Below are positions 1-9,614 of a stretch of DNA of 64,000 nt, piece after piece. The notes under the pieces were generated by a model. The model was not told the origin of the DNA. It searched no databases and saw nothing but the letters and a program-made list of their open reading frames with translations. This DNA comes from Channallabes apus. Its lineage: Eukaryota; Chordata; Actinopteri; Siluriformes; Clariidae. The number at the start of each line of letters is the position of its first letter. Positions within the stretch are counted from its first letter, which is position 1. A program made the position numbers and the translations under genes. The stretch covers positions 12,957,065 to 13,021,064 of the forward strand of contig CM060113.1 in NCBI GenBank assembly GCA_030522415.1, given 5' to 3'.

Positions 1-1199
1 AAAGCTCTTATTTTATCCAGGACCACTTTCTAAGCCAAGGCATGATCTCTATAGTGCGTCAGTAAGTGCATTTACATAGACCCTAAGATTCCACTAATAA
101 TGGTAATAGTCCAATCTGAATAAACATGCATCACGTAACCCTATTAACCGGAACAGTCTGGCCTGGACTGGCCGGATCAGAATTAACCTTCAATCAGAAT
201 GGCCCCCCCATTTGATAATCTTTTCAGTAGGTAAATGTTAGTCATGTAAACACTTGATTTATTTGATTGTCTTCTTTTGAAATACGGATTCACGTGGGGT
301 AACATTAGGTGATGCAACAAGTTCCCATTCCTGATGAGTAAATTCTCTACTTCAGGCTCTTTGGCTGAGGAAGAGGCTCTGATTGCCTCCCACTTTCATA
401 TGTAGTAAATCATCTAACCAATCATAGTTGAGACCGAATACTTGTAACCAATCATAACGCGGTAATTGGGATTCATCACAAAAAGTGAAAACGCCTAACC
501 TAACCTCAAAACTGAGGTTCTACTGTTATATTCTGGGTAGAACCATATTCTTAGGAAATGCTTTGAGCATATAAACACACATCATTTCAGATCAGCATCC
601 ATGCAAGCGGTTGATGCTGAAATGCTTTTCTAGTGGATTTACAGTATACAGTACTATGCCCATTGTTAAAAGCACTATATAAATACATTTGAGTTAAATT
701 AATTAGAAAAAAAGAAAATGTCGATCTGTATTCAATCTATTCAACATTTTGTAGTATTACAACCTGACAATGATGAGGATTATAGACATCAATCTACACG
801 AAACAGTCCATAATGCTGAAGTCGAGCGGAAATAAGTGGGGAAAGTAGGGAAGGGACGAGATTCTCAAGTCTGATAAAAAATAAAAACACTTTATTTTCC
901 CTGATAGCGTCTTCCACACACACTGAAACATGGTGATGGTGGTAGAATTGTGTTAAGAGTTACACTTGGGCTCTCACACATTCACAGGTTTTTGTTCCTT
1001 ATGATATTTTAAGCCATGGAGTAAATTGGATATTTTTTATTTTTTTGTATTTTCTTTTGTCCATGAGGACCTAAAGCAGGCTCCATACAATTGTCATGTC
1101 GTTTGATCTAAGTAAGAATTGATGCAGTTTTAAACATGTGCTGCAGTATGTGAATGAGAGAATAGTTTTTGCACGGTACAGCAAGACCCAAATGTACTG
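1..1199. other. intron interval with no coding exon seen
   Basis: This is the 3'-most part of the gene inside the window. I looked on the minus strand for the remaining lectin-domain exons and saw none. The interval is A+T-rich and contains two adjacent TACAGTA motifs at 640-653. No repeat family is recognised with confidence. Confidence 0.6.
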
Positions 1200-1648
1200 T
1201 AGTACTGTGGAAAAGTCTTGAACCACTCTCATTTCTTCATATTTTGCGTCCAAAGAGACAGACTTTCTTGTTTTTTTTTTATTTAGTCTTGAGGAATAGT
1301 CCTCCAGGGTTCCTGAAAGACTTTTTTTGCTTCTCATTTTCAGTCCAGTGTCTATACCTGACCAGTTTCAGGAGAAAAAACTAACTTTTTTGTTTGTTAA
1401 GGCACACAGTGACCTGTGTCATTCAAGTATGAAAAAACATCTAACTTAAGGCATGAAAAAGTGAGAAACAGGTGCAGATGATGACAGATGATCAGGCCGG
1501 TGATTAGTATACCTGTGATGCTGAATGCTGAGTGGTTGGAACGGACGAGAGGGGAAATGAGGTTGCTGCTGAAGTTGTTACATAAACAACCAATTTTTAA
1601 ATGTAATATAAAGCAATGAGGTGTTGCACAAGACTTTTGCACAGTACT
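1200..1648. mobile_element. MITE with CAGTACTGTGCAAAAG-type inverted ends, copy 1
   Basis: The left end (AGTACTGTGGAAAAGTCTTG at about 1201) and the right end (CTTTTGCACAGTACT) form terminal inverted repeats of Tc1 style. The internal text, with CATCATCTGCACCTGTTTCTCAC and flanks, recurs in opposite orientation in the element at 61148-61488. No coding capacity is seen. It ends about 24 bp from the splice donor of the exon at 1672-1865. Confidence 0.7.
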
Positions 1649-1671
1649 AAATGTGTGTGTACAGTATATAC

Positions 1672-1865
1672 CTCTCTATGCGGACAGGGGTGAAGAAGCG
1701 GATACGTATAAAGTCTCCAGCCACAGGCGTGAACGCCCAGAAGAAATCCTCGCCCAGATAAGCCTTCTCCAGGGTGAAGTGCTGGTAGGTCTTCAAACTT
1801 GTGGTGACCTCGGCTAACGGGTTAGCGTGGCCCTTATGGACGGTCTGCTTCCCAAAGTCCTTGTC
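1672..1865 (-). CDS. mgat4b: mgat4b exon (likely exon 11): start of C-terminal lectin-like domain
   Basis: This 194-bp exon encodes [20 protein letters not shown], then [20 protein letters not shown] and [20 protein letters not shown] before VRIE. [33 protein letters not shown] is characteristic of MGAT4B at the start of the C-terminal carbohydrate-binding domain. The acceptor is TGTAG and the donor is GAGAG before GTATAT. The exon leaves in phase 2, so at least one further coding exon lies beyond position 1. A TACTGTA motif sits at intron positions 6-12, and a MITE ends about 24 bp from this donor. Confidence 0.95.
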
Positions 1866-2245
1866 CTACAGAGTTCGAGAAGTCAGTTAAAATAATCAAG
1901 GTCTTATAGTTTCAAGAGAACAAAAAAAAAAACAAGTGAAGTACTGTATAGGAGAGTAAAAGAAGACAGGACATGAATGGCTTCATCCCCCAGGTTAGGA
2001 TTCTTCTGATCATCAACCAGGCAGCAGACGAAAGCCAAATCAATATTACACAAAGTGAGCAGCGTGGCACTGACACCGAGTGCCACAGCACAATGCTCTC
2101 TACAAGGCAAGGCAATGATCCAGTCAACAAATAATACATAAGGGTCTTCTTATCTCCTGTCAGTTCGAGAGACCCTGTGGCATTTGCAGCACCCAGAAGT
2201 ACAGCTCTGGAGAACAAGAAGTTCCTTTAGTCTACACACACAAAC

Positions 2246-2353
2246 CTTGAGCTTCTGGATTTTTCCAGCGAGGGATGAGTGCGTTCCCACATGCTGGAAG
2301 AGAGAAGGCTTGAAGCGGATGCGCAGGTTCGCCTTCTGCCTGTCGCAGTGTTT
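2246..2353 (-). CDS. mgat4b: mgat4b exon (likely exon 10): end of catalytic domain
   Basis: This 108-bp exon of exactly 36 codons, phase 0 at both ends, encodes [20 protein letters not shown], then [16 protein letters not shown]. The [11 protein letters not shown](F)KPSLFQHVG(T)HSSL(A)GKIQKL block closes the catalytic domain. The acceptor is CTACAG before AAACAC and the donor is CTCAAG before GTTTGT, followed by a short GT-rich stretch. Skipping this exon would preserve frame but remove conserved catalytic-domain sequence. Confidence 0.96.
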
Positions 2354-2489
2354 CTGTAGAGAAAACACACAGAAGTCACATGATTACGACTCCAGACGCA
2401 GAACAAAAGCAACCTTCTTGCATTTGCAGCTTGGTTTTGTCGCTCCTTTCTTTACATGAAAGCTGTTTTTATATCTTAGTCAGACTCTA

Positions 2490-3111
2490 CGAGGGTGAGT
2501 CAAAAATGATCCACACTCTGGCTGTAGAGTTTACTTTCATTTACTTTTAGAACAGACAAATACTGTAAATAATCTCCTTGCTTTTCAATACATTTTGTCC
2601 ATCTGTCAACCAGTTTTCATATTCTCTCATTTAAAAAAAATGCACTGCTGTCGTCACTTTTTCATCAGAAGTGAATCTTCGTGCTCGTATGGCTGCTTTC
2701 AGGGGTCTGACAGAGCAACATCAGGACTATATACTATATAGGGAAAATGTGTCAAAGACCTCAAAACAAAGTTTTTCTGCAGAGTGCCATGCATCGTCAT
2801 GCAAGATCACAACGTTCTCGGATAGCAGTTCTTGTGGGATCGACTTTAGAAGCTTCATCGCTTCAATAAGCGTCTCGCTGTAACTGTTGATTGTTGACCC
2901 CTCTTCCTGATAATGTTCCAATACTGATTCTTAGGAATCGCAGAAAACTTTAAGCATCAGTTTTCCAGCCGATGTTGACCTTTGAATTTTCTTGGTCGAT
3001 GATTGAGTCACAAATAATTTTTTTGCAGATATCCGAACACTTCTGGAGACAGTCGCCTTAAACTGAAGTTTTATTATAACCGGAGTGCGGACCATTTGTG
3101 ACTCAGCCTCG
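2490..3111 (-). mobile_element. mariner family 1, deletion derivative with both ends and TA duplication
   Basis: The ends are CGAGGGTGAGTCAAAAATGA and a right end reading ACTCAGCCTCG, each flanked by TA (2488-2489 and 3112-3113). The minus-strand interior matches parts of the mariner transposase text at 23520-23720, for example the stretch encoding RFTSDEEVK and the VDRWTKC-like segment. The remainder is deleted or shifted. It lies in the 1.8-kb intron between the exons at 2246 and 4149. Confidence 0.85.
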
Positions 3112-4148
3112 TACGTAGATATTGTCGTCTACACCACTAGAAGGTGAGTGAACAACAGTGAGACCACTTGGTGTAGCACGTTCTTTCATCGCCAGTGGTG
3201 TAAATGCTCTAGCATGGCTGGTTGAAGAGATCAATAGAACGGTTTATTTTTGGAATTCGCATCAGAAAACAAATTTCTCATTATGCTGAGTGGACTATTT
3301 TGGCTGTTTATGGAGAGAAAAAATGCACAGAATAGCATGACGAAGCAACAGTACCAGTCGTGTCCGGTGATTATGAGGACTTTCATGTGCACTGGGGCAA
3401 ATGTTTTTTAGACAACCCCTATAATTTCAGCGCTACATGCCAGCAACAGAACTGGCCATTTCCCCCCCTATTTCCACTAAAAACATTCCTGTTTCTAGAA
3501 CCAAGAAATGCCCCGAGGCTGTCAACGCAGCGTTATCCTACGGGCAGGGATTTATAAATGATTGCTTAAAAAATCATTAGCATTTAATCATTGGTCTGAG
3601 GAGAAAAGCATCGATTTACTCGGAGACACGAGCTATTTTCTCTCATGCAAATCCTATTACGACGGCCTTTCAGCCACTGCACAGAAACACCTAAAATAAA
3701 GAAGCATCAAAATCTGGACTACTGCTGGCAAAACATGTTCTCAAAGCCAGAAATACAGCCTGACTCCTTGCTGGTGCTTTAGGAAACAATGAAAATCTAA
3801 TCGTGTGGCTCTCAATCCGGTTCACTGAAGTAGCACCGTCACTTTATCTGTGAAAGGAGGGGCTTCATTGTTTGAGAGAGAGAGAGAGACTAGAAGAGAA
3901 AACTAGACAGGAAGGGGAAAAAGATAGAGACAGACAACAGACGGGCGACCAGACTAAAGAGAGTGACTATAATGACTAATCAGTCCAGAGTAATTATACC
4001 ATTATGCGTAATAATGAATAATGATCGTCAGAGTGAATAATTAAAACAAACAAATGACTGTAATGAAAGAGAGAAACTGAGAGTTTATTATCTATGCGTG
4101 TGTGTGTATGTGTGTGTGAGAGGGAAGAGGGAGTAAGAAACTGCATAC

Positions 4149-4279
4149 CGCATCTTTCTCTGGGTTGCAGACTTTCACCCACATGATGTGGTCGAGCAGC
4201 CAGTCGATGGGTTTGTCCCTGTAGAACATCAGGATGAACTCCACTATGAGCGACAAATCCAGTGACTTAAACATTTTCC
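4149..4279 (-). CDS. mgat4b: mgat4b exon (likely exon 9): catalytic domain
   Basis: This 131-bp exon encodes [20 protein letters not shown], then [20 protein letters not shown] and KDA. The [10 protein letters not shown](L/M)[10 protein letters not shown] block is diagnostic of MGAT4A and MGAT4B. The first two bases complete a glycine codon from the previous exon, and the end is phase 0 at GATGCG before GTATGC. The acceptor is TCGCAG. A short run of CA repeats lies about 25 bp upstream of the acceptor in gene sense, near the expected polypyrimidine and branch-point region. Confidence 0.96.
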
Positions 4280-4611
4280 CTGCGATGACAAACAAGGAGC
4301 ATGCACACACACACGCACACACACACACACAGAGCGTTAATATACAGAGCATGACATCATCCAGTCCTCTATACAGTATGAGCCCGCTAATGACATTATG
4401 ATTCATCCTGTACTTAAAATAGAGCTGCTACTGAAATTGGCCCTTTTGTCTTTGTTTCATTGGGTTTGTAATGTTATTTTATAAGCTACTAATTTTACAA
4501 ATGCTTTCATTCTTCCTCTGTGCGCCTATCCATCCAAGAACCTCTGTAGTTCAACTAGAGACTGTGGAGGCCAATGGTGTCCATTGTATTGTATTGAACC
4601 TCTGGTCAATA

Positions 4612-4760
4612 TTCGCACGCACATTCACACACTACGCGCAATTCAGGAACGCCAGTTAGTCTAATCTGCATGTCTTTAGACTTTGAGATGAAACCAGAGA
4701 GCCTGGAGGAAACCCACCAAGCATGGGGAGAACGTGCAAAATCCACGCACATAGATTTTT
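4612..4760 (-). mobile_element. DANA/mermaid-like SINE fragment, inverted partner
   Basis: Read on the minus strand it gives the SINE core: GTTTGCATGTTCTCC-like text, CTTGGTGGGTTTCCTCC and AAAGACATGCAGATTAG. The tRNA-like head is missing. It forms an inverted pair with the fragment at 4786-4965, about 25 bp away. Confidence 0.75.
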
Positions 4761-4785
4761 TTTTACATTCTGTTACAATTCTGAT

Positions 4786-4965
4786 GGCATGGTGGCATAT
4801 AGGTTGGCACTGTGGCCTCGCACCTCCAGGGTCGAAGGTTTGTGTGCATGGAATTTGCATGTTCTCCCCATTTTGGTGGGTTTCCTATAGGTGCTCTTCT
4901 CCCACAGTCCAAAGACATGCAGATTACGTTGTGCTGTGTGACTAGTTTAGAGTGCGCCACCTGTA
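4786..4965 (+). mobile_element. DANA/mermaid-like SINE fragment
   Basis: It carries a degraded tRNA-like head (GGCATGGTGGCATATAGG, then CCTCGCACCTCCAGGGT) followed by GCATGTTCTCCCC, GGTGGGTTTCC and CACAGTCCAAAGACATGCAG. The 3' half is lost. Confidence 0.8.
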
Positions 4966-5202
4966 GAATTATAAAGGAATGGTAACATTTTATAACCGCA
5001 AATGCCAATGTATATGAGCAAGTTATAATATTCATGCAATCTAAATATAAGCAAAATAAGTGTAATCACATCCTAACTGATGTGATTTAACAGCATTATA
5101 GTTTCATAAAATAAAATAAAAAATGTACACGCATACAATGAATTGCCTTGATATGTGGCCTTGCGTTGAACTCTTGCCAAGTGAAGCAGTAGTGTGAGAT
5201 TT

Positions 5203-5230
<28 letters not shown>
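5203..5230. repeat. (GA)n microsatellite
   Basis: Uninterrupted GA dinucleotides in the 17-kb intron. Confidence 0.95.
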
Positions 5231-5234
<4 letters not shown>

Positions 5235-5836
5235 GTGGAAACCTGCCACCCTGCAGCTCTAACAGTAATTTAATTTTTCACATTCATACTTCTCAAGTCC
5301 CTCTCAAGAGGTGGAACGGAAAGCAACATGAGACGCTTTAAGTTAAATCACAAACATGACATCACATCTTGTCCGAGTAATGAAATTACATCTGTTGGGA
5401 AAGAAGAGTGATCCTATGCTATCTCCATGGCAACCGTTCGGAATCGGTGTGGCAGCAGGCCGACGCACACGCCGTGGTTTCTAGCATACGAATAGAGAAT
5501 GAGGTGATTGCAATTACTGTATAACAGTCGCCGTTCTGCTACACAATATTCCTGCAGAAATCAACTCTGTATAATCAGCGGATTGGATCCGTTATGTCTA
5601 ACCACAACCCACTTCCATTAGTCACAACACTCTCCCTCTCTTACACCCAAACAAACACACGCATATCTGCCTGTCTGTCACGTCTAAATACTCTGCACTC
5701 GCATCAAACATTGCATTTCCATTCTGTCTTTCCTTTGGAACGAGCATATTCTCTCTCTTCCTCTCGGTGCATTGCAACGTATTTATTTTTTGCATGCTTA
5801 GATCACTTCTCAATACATTTCTAAAATTCCTCTGAT

Positions 5837-5838
<2 letters not shown>

Positions 5839-5904
<66 letters not shown>
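5839..5904. repeat. (TA)n microsatellite abutting a fold-back MITE
   Basis: About 33 uninterrupted TA units. The left outer end of the adjacent fold-back element is missing exactly where this tract begins, so the tract may have grown from the TA target. Confidence 0.95.
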
Positions 5905-5905
<1 letters not shown>

Positions 5906-6682
5906 GTATATGTTTATCATGTCTGCATAATTATGTACAAAATCATTCAGTATTTCCATATATTACTTAAAAATGTATAAATAACATTACAGGAGAATAT
6001 ATGCATGGCTGTAAAGAAAAAATATATATAGTACAAGACCAGTTTTCAGATGGAAAAAACCTAATGTACAATCCTGGGATTTGCATAAAAATAGAAAGGA
6101 GCAAGTGTGAAAAAGTTAGCAGAAGAACAAATTCTCCAGCAAGCTCAGTAAAACCTAACAGCTGTTTTACTTACTGTATAGTACTGTGCAAAAGTCTTGT
6201 GCACATACAAAAATATGACATAAGCAAAAGATGCTTTTGAAAACATTTATGCTTAAAAGAAGCTTCTATAAAAAGCAAAAAAGAGTAATAAAATAAAAAA
6301 ACTGTCGATATTTGGAGTGAAAACTCCAAAATCAGGAGTTTTAGACACAGATTTGTGCAGTTTTATAAGAAAACAGCTGTTAGGTTTTACTGAGCTTGCT
6401 GGAGAATATGAGTTCTTCTAATAACTTTGTCACACTCACTCCTTTCTATTTTTTTTTCCTATTTTTATGGAAATCCTAGGAGCGTACATTTGACTCTTGT
6501 TTCGTTCTGAAAACTGGTCTGTCTTGTACTATATATTTTTTCTTTACAGCCATGCATATATTCTCCTGTAATGTTATTTATTTATTTATTTTTAAAAATG
6601 GAATGGAAATATTGTATAATTTTGTACATAATTATGCAGAAACCATAAACATATATAACAAAATTGGTACAGCATATAATAT
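5905..6682. mobile_element. fold-back MITE, copy 1
   Basis: The two halves are long imperfect inverted copies of each other. Text at 5905-6180 (TTTATCATGTCTGCATAATT..., ACATTACAGGAGAATATATG, GCTCAGTAAAACCTAACAGC) returns reverse-complemented at 6380-6665. The centre is at about 6290. Relatives lie at 47229-47813 and 59381-60082. No transposase is encoded. Copy 1 carries an extra CTGTA at 6172-6178 relative to copy 2. Confidence 0.85.
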
Positions 6683-6959
6683 AAAGTATATGCTGTACCA
6701 TATATAGGGGTAAAGAAGTAAAAAGCAACAGCAAGGGTTTGAGAATGGCTGAACACATCTGAAGCTAAAGCTTTTGCTAGTTTTCCTCACCCTGGAATGA
6801 GTACAGTACATTGTTAATCATAAGGGCTAGACCATGAAGCCATCAGAAATCTTGACGGATTCCTACTGATTTGATGCACAATTCTCAGAAACAACTGTAA
6901 AAATGTTTATGCTAGAAGCGTCAACCCAACACCACTTGCAGATTACAGGAACTCGGTTG

Positions 6960-7265
6960 AGAGTTATTGTCACACCCCCTGTATAGTCCTGACCTCACTT
7001 CAAGTGCTTTCCACATATTTGGGTCATTAAAGGAGTTCCTGGGGGGCCAACGGTTCAGACGTGAAGCAGGGAATCCACTCATGGCTCCGGCTTAGCGAGA
7101 AACCTTTCTACTTTGATAGTATCCAAGCACTTTTGACACACATGGATAGGGATACGAGAGCACTACAGTATATAAGGGATAAGGGATTATATAGAGAATT
7201 AACTGAGAACTGTGTTCTGCTATTGTGCATAATCAAAGGTCCCGGTTTGACTTGAATGCCCATTG
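6960..7265 (+). mobile_element. mariner family 2 fragment (3' part)
   Basis: The plus strand holds a decayed transposase end, with AAAGGAGTTCCTGGGGGGCC encoding the KEFLGGQ-type motif after a SPDLT-like stretch. It ends with CAAAGGTCCCGGTTTGACTTG, the family end sequence. Other copies are at 11270-11830, 34990-35225 and 47880-48130. Confidence 0.7.
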
Positions 7266-7269
7266 TACA

Positions 7270-8029
7270 AATGCTCTTTATTTTATCTTGTGCGCTTCAA
7301 AGCCTTCCAATGTGAATGTAAAATCCCGCATCATTTTCTGTTAGGTCCTGTGGGATCCCAGTTCAGATGCAAACCTCCACCTTCTATTTTCAGGACGACT
7401 GCATTTTCTCAGCTTTTTCATTAGATAAGCAAAGACCCATCGAATTTCCTTCTCTTTTTTTTCTTATTTGGATTAGACTAAGCGCTTATGAAGTTGGCAA
7501 TCCTTGCATTTTTATTGCTTTGGCATTACCCAGAAGCTACTTTTCTGCCAACATTATTTCATCCAAATATCTTAATATAAAACCACAGAAACATCTCCGG
7601 TCTCTTTGTTTTTTTTACGACCCTCGCTTCTTAGCAAATGTTGTTATGCATGGGTTCTCAAACTTAGAGCAAAAGAATTTCCAAGGACCCTGTTTTGATC
7701 ACAGCACAGATTTAATTAGAAGAATGATAAGGCAAGCATGTAAAATCAGATTTATTTATCATGACCCATTAGAGCTTTTTTTCTTCATGAATTTTCCACT
7801 CATCCAGATATCGATTGCGTATCATATGTATAGTTTGACAGCAAAATGAGATAACTCCGTTAATTCAGAGATAAACAATTAATTTTTCCACAAATGAAAA
7901 AGAAATATTACAGACTGATAGAAAAGAGTGGGAAAAAGCACAATATTAGATTTTTCTTTATATCCATGTAAAGTTTTTTTGAATGGTTTTGTTTTCAAAC
8001 CACTTTAATTCCATTTCCCATAATTTTGT
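7270..8029. other. intron interval with a chance-like 160-codon open frame
   Basis: A plus-strand open frame spans 7367-7849. Its predicted protein is rich in F, I, L, S and Y, as expected of A+T-rich noncoding DNA, and matches nothing I recognise. No splice structure or repeat ends are evident. Confidence 0.4.
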
Positions 8030-8420
8030 CATAATAGCTAAATCAGCCTGCAGTGGTGTTCGTGGTTATTCCAGTACTACAGTATCCAACATAGTTTTGT
8101 TAAATATATAGCAGGGTGTTTAAACATCCAAAAGTCCTTATGTCGTTAAGCGACGCCTACCTGTTATTCATTATTGGTGGAGTAACTGCAACGGCAGTAA
8201 CAAACTGTAAGTGTCCTCTTCTTGGCTTTAACATTCTCTAAAAATCCTTTAAGCACATTTAAACTGCTGCAGCTTGGCACAGTACTGTAGTAGTACTAGC
8301 AATGATCAAGTGACAGAAAGAAGTGTGCAACTGGATCATCATGGCGTGTCTGGTTTTGTTTAGAAATCAAGCGGACATGTCGTGCTTTGCTTAAAAAGTT
8401 CCGCGATTTTCCAATTAAAC
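8030..8420 (+). repeat. dispersed repeat, partner of 45100-45740
   Basis: Ordered shared blocks include AAATCAGCCTGCAGT, GCTTTAACATTCTCTAAAAA followed by a CATTTAAAC-type block, TGACAGAAAGAAG and GGAAATCAGG-like text. Spacing differs between copies. I saw no terminal repeats or coding region. An unclassified old transposon is the likely source. Confidence 0.55.
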
Positions 8421-8569
8421 AATTTGTTTCAGACATTTGCTACTGAAAAAATAGTGTTCATTATGTTCTCCTGTCTAAAGGTTCATATAAACATCACTGC
8501 CAAGATGTTTTGTTGTTGTTGTTTTTTTTTTTTTGGGGGGGGGGTGGTTCCTTGATTTTCTCCCTAATT

Positions 8570-8945
8570 TTATCATATCTAATTCCCACCCGTCGCTAAG
8601 AGTCTCACACATCAAGGCTACTATCAGGTAGAGCTGAAGACTATCACGTTATACAACGTGATGCCAGCCGAATGCATCTTTTCGAACTGCTCGCTCACAC
8701 ACCATTGGGGTGGCGTAACACACTCTGACAGCGCTATCCACTCCTTCCACTTGCAGGAGCTCACAGACGCCCATGATTGGCTGTAGAGCAGCGATTAATA
8801 TGAGTGCTACAGTAAGTGCCTCCCATCCCACTCTGCTGAGAAAGCTCAGCCAATCAGTTCTCTCCAGGCTCTCGGCTGCAGCAGGCTATAGCAAAACCCG
8901 GGAATCAAACTCACGACCTCTGGATGATAGAGCGAGCACCACGGT
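8570..8945 (-). mobile_element. tRNA-derived SINE, family C (minus copy)
   Basis: The minus strand begins with a tRNA-like B-box region (GCGAGCACCA...GAGTTTGATTCCCGGG on the reverse strand, 8895-8945). Body text follows that is shared with 34110-34520: GATTGGCTGTAGA, GGCTGGCATC and GGGAGAAAATC. It carries a CAGTA insertion at 8808-8814 that the 34-kb copy lacks. Confidence 0.7.
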
Positions 8946-9069
8946 ACACACTAAAGTGCCATAGTAAAGTATCCTGGTACTTAGGTTGTCCTAGAGTGTC
9001 TACCATGGTAACATCAGAAGTACCACAGTTATACTATGATATATTGTATCATGTTCTATACTGTATATA

Positions 9070-9614
9070 CACTATCATTCAAAAGTTTGGGGTCACTTGC
9101 AAATTTCTTTGTTTTTGTTTAGTGATTTATTTTCTACATTCTACAACAATACTGGGGATTTCAAAACTATAAAATAACACATATGGAATTAGGTAATTAC
9201 GTAACAACAACAAAAACAACAGTTAGTTGTTATTTTAAGACACAGAGGTCGGCCTTTCTGTAATAGTTCTTGCAAGAACAGTATTGTCAAGTGCATTTGC
9301 AAAATCCGTCAAGCACCATAATGAAACTGGATCTCATGAAGGCCGTCCCAGGAGGACGAGACCAAAACCTACCTCTGCCAAAGACGAGAAGTTCATTTAG
9401 AGTTATCAGCCTGAAAAATGACCAATTAACAGCACCTCAGATTAGAGGCGTTATGAAGCCTTTACAGAGCAGAAGTAGCAGAAACATCTCAATATCAACT
9501 GTTCAAAGGAGATTAATGGATTTTTTTGGACGCCTTCAGCGTTCCTTTACAATGTAGAAAGAAATAAAACGATCATGGAGTTAGAAAGTGACCCCAAACT
9601 TTTGAACGGTAGTG
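9070..9614 (+). mobile_element. Tc1-derived MITE, copy A
   Basis: The inverted ends are CACTATCATTCAAAAGTTTGG and its reverse complement at TTTTGAACGGTAGTG. The interior keeps a remnant of a Tc1 transposase DNA-binding half (frame reading SLKNDQLTAPQIRGVMK, then STVQRRL), but the catalytic half is absent. Near-identical to the element at 40549-41101 by eye, so both derive from the same recent source. Confidence 0.85.

Noticed and set aside
7367..7849. 160-codon plus-strand open frame
   Set aside because: The predicted protein has the composition of translated A+T-rich intron, shows no domain or splice support, and lies inside an mgat4b intron. I treat it as chance.
9270..9557. A 95-codon plus-strand gene (also at 40749-41036)
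   Set aside because: The two near-identical frames lie inside Tc1-derived MITEs and are remnants of a transposase DNA-binding half.
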